Below, piece by piece: positions 1 through 6,347 of a DNA stretch of 34,825 nt. The notes beneath the pieces were generated by a model. The model made no database searches and was not told the DNA's origin. It saw only the letters and a program-made list of their open reading frames with translations. The translations under genes and the position numbers were made by a program. Within the stretch, counting starts at the first letter, position 1, and every line of letters begins with the position of its first letter. The stretch is from Spongiactinospora gelatinilytica (lineage in GTDB: Bacteria > Actinomycetota > Actinomycetes > Streptosporangiales > Streptosporangiaceae): contig NZ_POUA01000032.1 of assembly GCF_003236385.1 (NCBI RefSeq), positions 1 through 34,825 on the forward strand, given 5' to 3'.

Positions 1-81
1 GGGCTGGAGGGTGGGATGGGCCGGATGGTCAAGCCTGCCGAACGCCCTTGCTCGCTGGCTGTTCGTAGTCGTACGCTCACA

Positions 82-103
82 ATCGGCGATCACCGATCAG
101 TGA
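82..103. promoter_or_regulatory. Overlapping inverted repeats before the acidic small-protein gene
   Basis: ATCGG (82-86) and CCGAT (93-97) form an inverted repeat. Overlapping it, TCACCGATCAGTGA (90-103) is a 14-bp palindrome with one mismatched pair position on each side. The repeats lie about 33-54 bases upstream of the ATG at 136, where a dimeric repressor or activator could bind. No regulator can be named. I see nothing else in bases 1-81 that I can support as a gene. Confidence 0.3.
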
Positions 104-135
104 AGTAGCCAGTGATGCGGAGGGAGACCACAAGG

Positions 136-261
136 ATGGGCAAGCACAGCGGACCTCCCAAGGACAGGCCGTCCGACCCCGCGCCGGGGCCGCAGCCGGA
201 CTCCGACCGGCCCGAGCCCGCGACGGGCGGTGATGAGGAGGAGGACGACGGCGAGGAGTAG
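136..261 (+). CDS. Small acidic disordered protein, 41 aa
   Basis: The ORF begins MGKHSGPPKDRPSDPAPGPQ and ends with an acidic tail (DEEEDDGEE). AGGGAG at 121-126 sits about nine bases before the ATG, a good ribosome binding site. The protein is almost entirely Pro, Asp, Glu, Gly and Ser, with no hydrophobic core, signal peptide or cysteine, so it is probably disordered. I do not recognise a family. Similar very small Pro/acidic proteins are common and mostly unstudied in actinomycetes. It is followed by a hairpin (318-340), which suggests a monocistronic unit. The reading frame is supported by the RBS and by composition unlike a chance frame, but 41 codons is short. Confidence 0.5.
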   Translation: MGKHSGPPKDRPSDPAPGPQPDSDRPEPATGGDEEEDDGEE

Positions 262-579
262 GCCCGGCGGTGAGTGAGGCCGCGGGGCCGGGCTGAGCCG
301 GGCTGGGCGACTTGCCGGTCGCCGTGACGTGACCGGCGACGTCGTCCCGACCTGCCGGTGGGCACCGACCCCACGAACCGGACGGATGTGCATTGATAAA
401 GGGGAGAAGGGCCGTCCTCCAGAGCTAAAGTAACGTGTGGGAATGGACGGGCCGGAAGAGCGTGTGGTGGCCCTGGGACGGCCAGAGGGTATGGGCGTGT
501 GTCGAAGGCCGGGCTGTCGGGGCCCCGTCCTGTGCCTGGTCATGTCCTCTCGGCCCGGTCCCTCTGGACTGGAGGTGGC
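262..579. other. Intergenic region before the nuclease/helicase operon
   Basis: This stretch of 318 bases has no convincing gene. It holds GTCGCCG (318-324) and CGGCGAC (334-340), a 7-bp perfect stem with a nine-base loop that may terminate the small upstream gene. An A/T-richer patch at about 388-440 (TTGATAAAGG, GCTAAAGTAACG) is the likeliest promoter area for the operon. An open frame extends the nuclease gene back to a GTG at 499, but it lacks a ribosome binding site and reads through non-coding-like sequence. Confidence 0.4.
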
Positions 580-1692
580 GTGAGCGTGACCGGCGGAGGC
601 GAGTACGGGCCGGGGCGGCTCGCGGCGTTGCGCGGCCCCGTCGAGCCGATCGATCACAACGCCCGTACGATCGCCGCCCTCGCCGCCAACCCCGGCTGTG
701 ACCGACGGGCCGTGCTCGACGCGGCCGGTGTGGACAAGGGCCGGACCATCCGGCACCTCGGGCATCCGCCGCGCTTCGGCCTGTCGCCGTTCGCGATGTT
801 CCGCAACGAGCAGTTCAAGGCCATCGTCAAGGACGACGACGGCGCGCGCCTGGCCGGGCTGCTCCGCGAGGTGCTGCACCTGACCACCGCCGAGACCGCG
901 TACCAGACCACCGGCGAGGAGGCCGGCGCCTCACGCGAGGTACGGCACCGCCGTACCGCGGACCTGCTGCGCGACGCCGCCCAAGCGGGACGGGCCGCCA
1001 CCCTGCTCGACCGTCCGCTGCTCAAGCTCGCCGTCGCGGGCCATGACGTCTACCTGGAGCCCGACGTCATCGCCTTCCAGGCGGAAGGGCGCTTCCACAT
1101 AGTGGCGATCAAGGCGTTCGCGGTCATCGACGGCCAGGCCGAGACCGCGAAGGTCTCCGCCGCCGCCCGCGAGGCCGCCGTCTACGTACACGCCATGCGG
1201 GCCCTGTTCGCCGATCTCGGCCTCGACCCCGAGCGGGTGTCGCACGATGTCGTCCTGGTCTGCCCGAAGGACTTCGGCAACGTGCCGACGGCCACCCTGG
1301 TGGACGTACGCCACCAGCTCCTGGTCCTGGACCGGCAGCTCGGCCGGCTCAAGGGCGTCGATCGCATCCTGGCCGCCCTCCCCGCCGACCTGACCTTCGA
1401 CCTGGGCAGGCCCGCCGCCGAGGTGGCCGCCGCCCTGTCCGCGGTCGGGGCCCGGTACGCCCCCGAGTGCCTGGCGGCCTGCGAGATGGCCGCCTTCTGC
1501 CGGGCCGAGGCGCACGCCTGCGACTCCCTGGCGGCCCTGGGCCGTTCCGTGCGCGACGACTTCGGCGGGGTCGGTTCGGTCGCGGGCGCGATCGGCCTGG
1601 CGGAGGGCGCCGTGCTGCCCGAGGACGATCAGTCCGAGGTCGCCGAACGGCTCCGGCACATCCACAGGATCTATGACGAGGCGGTCGTATGA
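580..1692 (+). CDS. Cas4/AddB-like PD-(D/E)XK nuclease-fold protein with Fe-S cysteines
   Basis: This 370-aa protein has an early lone Cys (C40, in NPGCDRRAVLD) and a C-terminal cluster C297, C301, C307, C314 (ECLAACEMAAFC). That arrangement clamps a 4Fe-4S cluster in the Cas4, AddB and Dna2 nuclease families. Between them, EPD (160-162) followed by HIVAIK (173-178) matches the core PD...(D/E)xK topology, and REAAVYVHAM resembles the helix with the late motif. The residue expected to be acidic in (D/E)xK is Ala176, and FRNEQFK (74-80) replaces the usual G..FE signature, so the active site may be degenerate. The start is GTG 580 or 586, chosen for GGAGG at 571-575; the frame is open back to 499. 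The stop overlaps the next start (ATGA). Role inferred: DNA end processing or structural Fe-S partner of the helicase encoded two genes downstream. Family assignment is by motif reading only. Confidence 0.7.
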   Translation: MSVTGGGEYGPGRLAALRGPVEPIDHNARTIAALAANPGCDRRAVLDAAGVDKGRTIRHLGHPPRFGLSPFAMFRNEQFKAIVKDDDGARLAGLLREVLHLTTAETAYQTTGEEAGASREVRHRRTADLLRDAAQAGRAATLLDRPLLKLAVAGHDVYLEPDVIAFQAEGRFHIVAIKAFAVIDGQAETAKVSAAAREAAVYVHAMRALFADLGLDPERVSHDVVLVCPKDFGNVPTATLVDVRHQLLVLDRQLGRLKGVDRILAALPADLTFDLGRPAAEVAAALSAVGARYAPECLAACEMAAFCRAEAHACDSLAALGRSVRDDFGGVGSVAGAIGLAEGAVLPEDDQSEVAERLRHIHRIYDEAVV

Positions 1693-3128
1693 CCCTGTTC
1701 CGCTCCTATCTGAAGGCGCGGGCGCGGCATGAGGGCCGGGCGCGGCCCGCCGCCACCGTCCGGCACGTGCATCTGTCGGACGCGCCGATGGTGTTCGTCC
1801 CGCTGCGGATGGCCGGCGAGGCCGCCGCCCCGCTCGGCGCGATGGTCGGGTGCGATCCGGCCGAGCCGCGCCTGCTGGTCGTGCCCCAGCCGCGCGACCG
1901 CGATCTGCGGTTCGCCTTCGCCGCCGAGCTGGCCTCGGTCATGGTCCCCTACATCGAGCGGTACGCCGCCGACAGCGAGGAGGTCGAGGCCCGGACCCCG
2001 TACCCGAGGTGCCTGGACGCGCCGCAGATCATCGTGCCGAACCGAGGCGCGCTCGCGTTCGTCCGCCTGCTCGGCCGGTCCACCAGGTTCCGCCGCACGG
2101 ACGGGCCGCACGCCGTCGATCCGCTGGTGCCCGTACTCGGCCGCTGGCTCACCTACCTGCACGGACGCGGAGAGTACGCCGGGTCGGCGATGCTGCTGTC
2201 CCTGACCGACGCGCTGGCCGCCCACTGGGTCACCGGGCAGAGCGACGCCGAGGACACCGACCCGGCCGCGCTGCTCGGCTGGATCGACCCCCCGGCCGGG
2301 ATGACCGGCCCGGAGGCGGCGGCCGTGGCCGAGGACCCGCGGCGTTCGCCGCCGCCCGGCCCGGACACCGACCCCGACTTCGACCGGCGGGTGCTCCAGC
2401 CGTCGATCGCCGACTACGACGCCTCCGGGTCGGCCGACCGGGTGCGGGCCGCGCTGCACGACCAGCTCCGGCCCACCTGGGATCTGGTCTGGCGGGGCGT
2501 GGCGCTGCTGCGCACGCTGCCGGAGGCACCGAGCGCCGTGCTGCGCTGGGAGCGCGACCGCGCGTCGCTGGCCGGGGAGAACGCGCGGATCGCCGAGGGC
2601 GGCCTGTCGCAGGGCCGCTGGGACTCCGCGGTGGCCGCGGCCAGGCGGCTGGCCATGCTGGAGATCGCCCAGCAGACCTACGAGGCGGGCCGGGCGTTCG
2701 ACGATCCGCTGGTCATGGCCGAGTACCGCGCCGAGGGCGTGGCGTTCGCCGGCGAGGTCGTCGCCGTCGAGCCGGACCGCAAGATCATCCCGCCGGGCGG
2801 GAAGCGGCCGGTGGTCCGCCCGCTGGTGACCGTCAAGACGGCCGACCCACTGCGGCTGGCGCCCGGCAAGAAGGTGCTGTCCCCGTCGCGTCCCAGGCAG
2901 GCGGGCCAGATCCTCTCCGCCGAGGACGGCACGGTCGTCGTCCAGATCAACGGCGGCGTCAAGGACGGCGTGCCCGAGGTCGGGGAGACCGTCTGTTACG
3001 CCGACCTGGATCCGTCCGGGGGCCGCCGCCCGCCGCTGCCCGCGCTGGAGGAGACCCCGTGGACGCACGGCGGGCCGCCGCAGGAGTACGTCCCCACGGA
3101 CGAGGACGCCCAGGAGGCGTGGTCGTGA
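1689..3128 (+). CDS. Conserved-looking protein of unknown function between nuclease and helicase genes
   Basis: This 479-aa protein has no signal peptide or membrane segment. Its N-terminal two thirds are mixed alpha/beta with a Pro/Asp-rich linker at about 205-235. A helical segment (about 255-345) follows. Residues about 350-450 alternate hydrophobic and polar residues with GEVVAVEP, VRPLVTVKT and GTVVVQING, a beta-barrel-like pattern. In Upf1 and Dna2 helicases a beta-barrel (domain 1B) is inserted inside the motor, whereas the neighbouring 434-aa helicase seems too short to have one. This gene may supply it in trans; that is inference. It overlaps the upstream gene by ATGA and the downstream gene by GTGA, so the three products are probably made in fixed ratio. 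I do not recognise a named family. Confidence 0.75.
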   Translation: MTLFRSYLKARARHEGRARPAATVRHVHLSDAPMVFVPLRMAGEAAAPLGAMVGCDPAEPRLLVVPQPRDRDLRFAFAAELASVMVPYIERYAADSEEVEARTPYPRCLDAPQIIVPNRGALAFVRLLGRSTRFRRTDGPHAVDPLVPVLGRWLTYLHGRGEYAGSAMLLSLTDALAAHWVTGQSDAEDTDPAALLGWIDPPAGMTGPEAAAVAEDPRRSPPPGPDTDPDFDRRVLQPSIADYDASGSADRVRAALHDQLRPTWDLVWRGVALLRTLPEAPSAVLRWERDRASLAGENARIAEGGLSQGRWDSAVAAARRLAMLEIAQQTYEAGRAFDDPLVMAEYRAEGVAFAGEVVAVEPDRKIIPPGGKRPVVRPLVTVKTADPLRLAPGKKVLSPSRPRQAGQILSAEDGTVVVQINGGVKDGVPEVGETVCYADLDPSGGRRPPLPALEETPWTHGGPPQEYVPTDEDAQEAWS

Positions 3129-4429
3129 CCTCCGCGAAAGCCGCCGCTCAGGCCGTCACGGACGCGATCCTGGACGACTATACCGGCGGTGCCCACCGGG
3201 GCGTCGTCGTCGACTCCCCGCCGGGCGCGGGCAAGACGACGCTGGTCGTGGCCACGGCCATGCGGCTCGCCGCCGCCGACGAGCGTCTGATGATCGTCGC
3301 GCAGACCAACGAGCAGGTGGACGACCTGGTGGACAAGCTGGCGACCAGGTCGCCCGGCCTGACCATCGGACGCCTGCACGCCGAGGGCTTCGAGCCGCCG
3401 GAGCGCGTCCTGCGCCACTCCGCCGTCGTGCCGGACAACAAGATCGACAAGGTCGAGGGCTGCCAGGTCGTGGTGGCCACCGCCGACAAGTGGGCGTACG
3501 TGTCCGGCCGGTCCTGGCGGTGGGCGATCGTGGACGAGGCCTACCAGATGCGCTCGGACAAGCTGCTCGCCGTCGCGCCGCTGTTCGCGGACGGGCACAC
3601 GTTGTTCGTGGGCGATCCGGGGCAGCTCGACCCGTTCTCGGTGGTCGAGAGCGAGCGCTGGAGCGGCCTGGCCTGGGATCCCATGCAGAGCGCGGTGGCG
3701 GTCACTCAGCGGATCAACGGCCTGCCGGTGCATCGGCTGCCGGTGTCGTGGCGGCTGCCCGGTTCGGCGGCCCCGGTCGTGGCGCGCGCCTTCTACCCGG
3801 CCGCGGGTTTCGCGGCGGGCACCGCGCCGGGGGAGCGGCGGCTTTCGCCCGCGGTGTCCGGCGGGACTCGCGGTCCGTGGGACGCCACCGTCGAGGAGGC
3901 CGCCGCGTACGGCTGGGCGCTGCACGAACTCCCCGCCCGCCACACCGTGCGCACCGATCCCGAGGTGGCCGCGGCGTGCGCCGGGATCGCCGCCCGGCTG
4001 CTCGAACGCGGTGTGACGGCCCACGACGAGCACGGCTCCCACGCGGTCACCGCGGCCCGCATCGCGATCGGCTGTGCGCACAACGACCAGGTGGCGGCGG
4101 TGCGCGCGGCGGGCGTACCGGAGGGCGTGACCGTGGACACGGCCAACCGGCTCCAGGGCCGGGAGTACGACGTCACGATCGTCTGGCACCCGCTGTCCGG
4201 GCGGCGCGACGCGACCGCGTTCCACCTGGAGTCGGGGCGGCTGTGCGTGCTGACCTCGCGGCACCGGCACGCCTGCGTGGTCGTGGCCAGGGCGGGCATC
4301 GCCGAGCTGCTGGACGAGCACCCGTCCAGCCCGCAGGTGCGGCTCAACGTACCGATCAAGTTCCCGGACGGCTGGGCGGCGAACCAGGCCGTCCTGGCTC
4401 ACCTGGCCGGGCACCGGGTGCCCGCCTAA
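3125..4429 (+). CDS. SF1 (Upf1/Dna2-like) DNA/RNA helicase, compact
   Basis: Superfamily 1 helicase of 434 aa. Walker A is SPPGAGKTT (31-39), Walker B is AIVDEAY (134-140), motif III is GDPGQLDPF (163-171) and motif IV is LPVSWRLP (205-212). Motif V is TANRLQGREYDV (339-350) and motif VI is VLTSRHRHA (375-383). Motif order and the LQGREYD signature are those of the AAA_11/AAA_12 (Upf1, IGHMBP2, Dna2) group. The protein is short for that group, with little room for the 1B barrel or accessory domains. The start at 3125 (GTGA overlap with the previous stop) has GGAGG at 3113-3117 with seven-base spacing; GTG 3119 is the alternative. It ends the operon. With the Cas4-like protein it recapitulates the nuclease plus helicase architecture of eukaryotic Dna2. 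ATPase activity is likely; substrate and role (repair or phage defence) are unknown. Confidence 0.85.
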   Translation: MTSAKAAAQAVTDAILDDYTGGAHRGVVVDSPPGAGKTTLVVATAMRLAAADERLMIVAQTNEQVDDLVDKLATRSPGLTIGRLHAEGFEPPERVLRHSAVVPDNKIDKVEGCQVVVATADKWAYVSGRSWRWAIVDEAYQMRSDKLLAVAPLFADGHTLFVGDPGQLDPFSVVESERWSGLAWDPMQSAVAVTQRINGLPVHRLPVSWRLPGSAAPVVARAFYPAAGFAAGTAPGERRLSPAVSGGTRGPWDATVEEAAAYGWALHELPARHTVRTDPEVAAACAGIAARLLERGVTAHDEHGSHAVTAARIAIGCAHNDQVAAVRAAGVPEGVTVDTANRLQGREYDVTIVWHPLSGRRDATAFHLESGRLCVLTSRHRHACVVVARAGIAELLDEHPSSPQVRLNVPIKFPDGWAANQAVLAHLAGHRVPA

Positions 4430-4545
4430 CCGACGCCCGGCGGCTCGTACGGCAGGCCGAGCCGTCCGGCCAGGTCGCGCAGGCATTCCTCGTAGACCGG
4501 TTCGAGGTCGGTGTAGATGAAGTCGAGCTGGTGCAGGACCTCCAT
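4426..4545 (-). pseudogene. Possible gene fragment, 39 codons, convergent with the helicase gene
   Basis: The minus strand reads MEVLHQLDFIYTDL, then continues to EPPGVG and a stop that overlaps the helicase stop codon. Its composition (Leu/Glu/Tyr-rich amphipathic helix) looks like real protein, while the other frames here look like noise. A TGA lies three codons before the ATG and no ribosome binding site is evident. It is most simply the C-terminal remnant of a lost minus-strand gene. The parent family is not recognised. It adjoins two further gene fragments. Confidence 0.35.
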
Positions 4546-4562
4546 GACGTGTCACCGGCACG

Positions 4563-4766
4563 ATGCGATACATCCGGTTCGTCGCGTACGAGCCGATCGG
4601 CTCGCCGTACACGCCGGGGCAGCACGTGCGCATCCAGATCAACGATCCGTTCTCGCTGTACGGGCTGCTGAAAGGTGCCGCCTGCGGCACTGCGCCCGGG
4701 GACCGAGGTCCGCGACATACGCCCGGACGGCACGGTCGTCCACGCGGGCGGCACGCTCACCGGTGA
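4563..4766 (+). pseudogene. N-terminal fragment of an FAD-binding siderophore-interacting-type protein
   Basis: The ORF starts MRYIRFVAYEPIG and reaches YTPGQHVRIQINDP and LYGLL. PGQHVRI is the FAD-binding beta-barrel signature of siderophore-interacting proteins and related ferredoxin reductases. After about residue 38 the translation changes to Arg/Gly/His-rich sequence with no protein character, and the next recognisable coding continues in another frame (FAD monooxygenase). A full protein of this family is about 250-280 aa, so only a stub remains. No good ribosome binding site precedes it. Junction near 4670-4680. Confidence 0.55.
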
Positions 4767-5166
4767 CCTGGTGGTCGGCGCGGACGGCCTGCGCAGCGTC
4801 ACCCACGCCGCCCACGCGATGACGCCCAATGTCGGACAGGGGGCCTGCCAGGCGCTCGAAGACGCGGTCGTGCTGGCGGCCGAGGTCGCCGAGCGCGGGA
4901 CGGCGGCCGGGCTGCGCGCCTACGACCTGGCCAGACGGCCGCGCACGCAGATGGTCGTCCGCCGGTCACGGGGGATCGGCCCGGTGGCGCACTGGACCGC
5001 GCCGCCGCTGGTCGCGCTGCGCGACACGGTCATGCGGATGATGCCGTACGCGTCGCTCGTCCGCTCCTTCCGGCCCCTGGTGGACTGGCCTGCGGCTTCC
5101 GGCGCGGAACGGCCGGCGGTGGGCACGGGGGCACCGCCGCCGGCCGGGTCACTCAGAGATCACTGA
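4675..5166 (+). pseudogene. Remnant of an aromatic-ring FAD monooxygenase (internally deleted)
   Basis: The frame carries GDLVVGADGLRSV and, immediately after, HAAHAMTPNVGQGACQALED. In intact group A flavoprotein monooxygenases (PHBH/salicylate hydroxylase type) the DG motif and the GD(A)AHAMTPNxGQG motif are separated by roughly 100-130 residues, and an N-terminal GxGxxG Rossmann segment comes first. Here the N-terminus is missing (replaced by a flavoprotein stub in another frame) and the middle is deleted in frame. The C-terminal 100 residues look normal and end at 5166. The product cannot bind FAD as the family does. It may be a relic of an aromatic hydroxylation gene, in line with the catabolic genes further right. 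Confidence 0.75.
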
Positions 5167-5181
5167 GCTTGTGGTGCTCAG
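5163..5181. terminator. Short stem-loop between monooxygenase remnant and secreted-protein gene
   Basis: CTGAGC (5163-5168) pairs with GCTCAG (5176-5181) across a seven-base loop. It overlaps the end of the plus-strand remnant and lies 15 bases past the stop of the minus-strand gene at 5196. No U-run is present, as is usual in high-GC actinomycetes. The stem is weak, at six pairs. Confidence 0.35.
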
Positions 5182-5195
5182 CCTTTCGGGGACGC

Positions 5196-5570
5196 TCAGT
5201 CGACGCAGATCGCGTAGACGCTGATGCCCACGTCGTTGTAGCCGATCTGGCGGCCGAGGGCGATCCAGCCGCGCCCGTCGGTGGTCGGGAACGAGCCGAC
5301 CAGGATCGCCCCGTTGCCCTGGGCCTCGCCGCCACCGCCGAGCACCCTCTTGCTCCCCGGGCAGTAGAGCGTGCGGCGCTGGAAGTTGGGGACGTTGGCA
5401 TTGGGCAGGGTGACGATCTCGTAGCCGGGCGGCACGGCGGCCGGGGCGGCCTGCTGTGCCTCCGCGGCGGCCGGCGCCGACGTGGCGGCGAACGCGGTCG
5501 CCGGGACGGCCGAGGCCACACAGGTGGCGGCGAGGGCGAGGGCGACGCGCGTGGTGCGGTTGAGCTTCAC
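5196..5570 (-). CDS. Small secreted protein with GGGxA/AxC motif and one Cys pair
   Basis: This 124-aa protein has a clear Sec signal peptide (MKLNRTTRVALALAATCVAS, then AVPATAFAA with likely cleavage after AFA). The mature part contains YCPGSKRVLGGGGEAQG and ends VYAICVD, leaving two cysteines that can form one disulfide. The pattern CP.G..vlGGG ... GW ... vyAiC is a recurrent extracellular beta-sandwich domain of actinomycetes with no defined activity. The GTG start at 5570 is preceded by AAGGGAG with good spacing. It appears to be a single-gene unit. Function unknown; an extracellular structural or binding role is possible. Confidence 0.8.
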   Translation of the reverse strand: MKLNRTTRVALALAATCVASAVPATAFAATSAPAAAEAQQAAPAAVPPGYEIVTLPNANVPNFQRRTLYCPGSKRVLGGGGEAQGNGAILVGSFPTTDGRGWIALGRQIGYNDVGISVYAICVD

Positions 5571-5970
5571 TTACTGTCTCCCTTTCTACGCCCCTCCTGG
5601 CAGGTGGTTTCGTTCACCGGCAGCACGAAATACGGCAGTGCGGTGAGTGATTCCCGTGTCTGGAGGGGGACGTGATGCTTACACGATGAGTATCCATGCG
5701 ATCACGCTTTGTGTCGAGTGCTATCTGTGTTCGAGTGAATACGTAAGGTGAAGAGGTTTCGGGAGCTTCCCGCGGGCATTCCAGGCGCTGCCGTGAAATG
5801 GGAAACCGCAGGCCAAAAAACAGTACAAAAGGGTGGCTTGCCGACTCCTAATGAGGTTTGGGACAACCCGCCGACGGTAGGCGAAACTGCGTAGGCACCA
5901 TCGCGGCCGGGCATGGCCGGGCCGCCGATCAGGGCTCTTGAAGGAGAGTCCGTCGAAATCGGGGGGGAAA
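5571..5970. other. 400-base A/T-richer intergenic region with likely divergent promoters
   Basis: This divergent region separates two secreted-protein genes and is clearly less GC-rich than its neighbours, especially at 5690-5860. It has a direct repeat of TCGAGTG at 5714-5720 and 5731-5737 (17-base period) and a CGGCC/GGCCG hairpin at 5904-5919. It also has an AAGGAG at 5940-5945, too far (about 25 bases) from the next ATG to serve it. The long leader before the WGxxGxxG gene could be structured, but it matches no riboswitch consensus I can recall. No coding signal. Confidence 0.4.
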
Positions 5971-6243
5971 ATGCGTAGAACCATCGCCGGCCTGGGGCTG
6001 ATCGCCAGTCTCGGGCTCGCCCCAACCACGGCGATCGCCGACGCCCCTGCGGCCTCGGTGGCGTACACCCAGGCCTCACCGGCACCGCAGCCCGGCGGCG
6101 AAACCGAACAGGGCGGCGGCAACGCCGGCTTGTGGGGCCTGCTGGGCCTCACGGGCCTGCTCGGCCTCATGGGGCTGCGCAAGCAGCACCAGAGGGGCCG
6201 GGAACACATGGGTACCGGGGACATCCGGCACGACCGCCCGTGA
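5971..6243 (+). CDS. WGxxGxxG-type small membrane/secreted protein
   Basis: This 90-aa protein has a signal peptide (MRRTIAGLGLIASLGLAPTT, cleavage near AIADA) and a Pro/Gln/Gly-rich spacer. A hydrophobic C-terminal helix (WGLLGLTGLLGLMGLRKQ) is followed by a basic tail. The WG..GL.GLLGL.GLR pattern, ending with Arg/Lys, is the WGxxGxxG-CTERM-like segment described as a C-terminal anchoring or sorting signal. An in-frame TTG at 5938 would give 11 more residues. ATG 5971 is preferred because it starts a textbook signal peptide, though its only upstream purine stretch is G-rich (about 5961-5970). Function unknown; it is exported and probably membrane anchored. Confidence 0.75.
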   Translation: MRRTIAGLGLIASLGLAPTTAIADAPAASVAYTQASPAPQPGGETEQGGGNAGLWGLLGLTGLLGLMGLRKQHQRGREHMGTGDIRHDRP

Positions 6244-6258
6244 CACACGGGCTCCAAG

Positions 6259-6286
6259 GGGGTATCCCGTCGCGACGGGATACCCC
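6259..6286. terminator. Strong bidirectional hairpin terminator
   Basis: GGGGTATCCCGTC (6259-6271) and GACGGGATACCCC (6274-6286) are a perfect 13-base inverted repeat. It lies between two convergent genes (plus-strand stop at 6243, minus-strand stop at 6348), the usual place for a shared terminator. There is no long U-tract. Confidence 0.75.
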
Positions 6287-6347
6287 ATTCCGGACACCCG
6301 GCCGCCTGCGCTTCTGATTCCCGGCGCGGGGTTTTGGGTTTGGGCGG

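Noticed and set aside
499-579. N-terminal extension of the nuclease-fold protein to GTG 499
   Set aside because: No ribosome binding site at 499, while GGAGG precedes the GTG at 580/586, and the extra residues look unstructured.
4426-4545. The 39-codon minus ORF as a genuine small gene
   Set aside because: No RBS, an in-frame stop just upstream and a position among gene fragments make a remnant more likely.
1671-4690. Long minus-strand open frames (465 and 564 codons) opposite the helicase operon
   Set aside because: They are antisense shadows caused by high GC: Arg/Gly/His-rich translations without domains, lying over genes with clear motifs and overlapping starts.
5860-5970. Possible riboswitch (c-di-AMP, c-di-GMP or cobalamin) before the WGxxGxxG gene
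   Set aside because: The G/C patches at first suggested a structured RNA, but I could not match any conserved core, so only an unexplained leader is reported.
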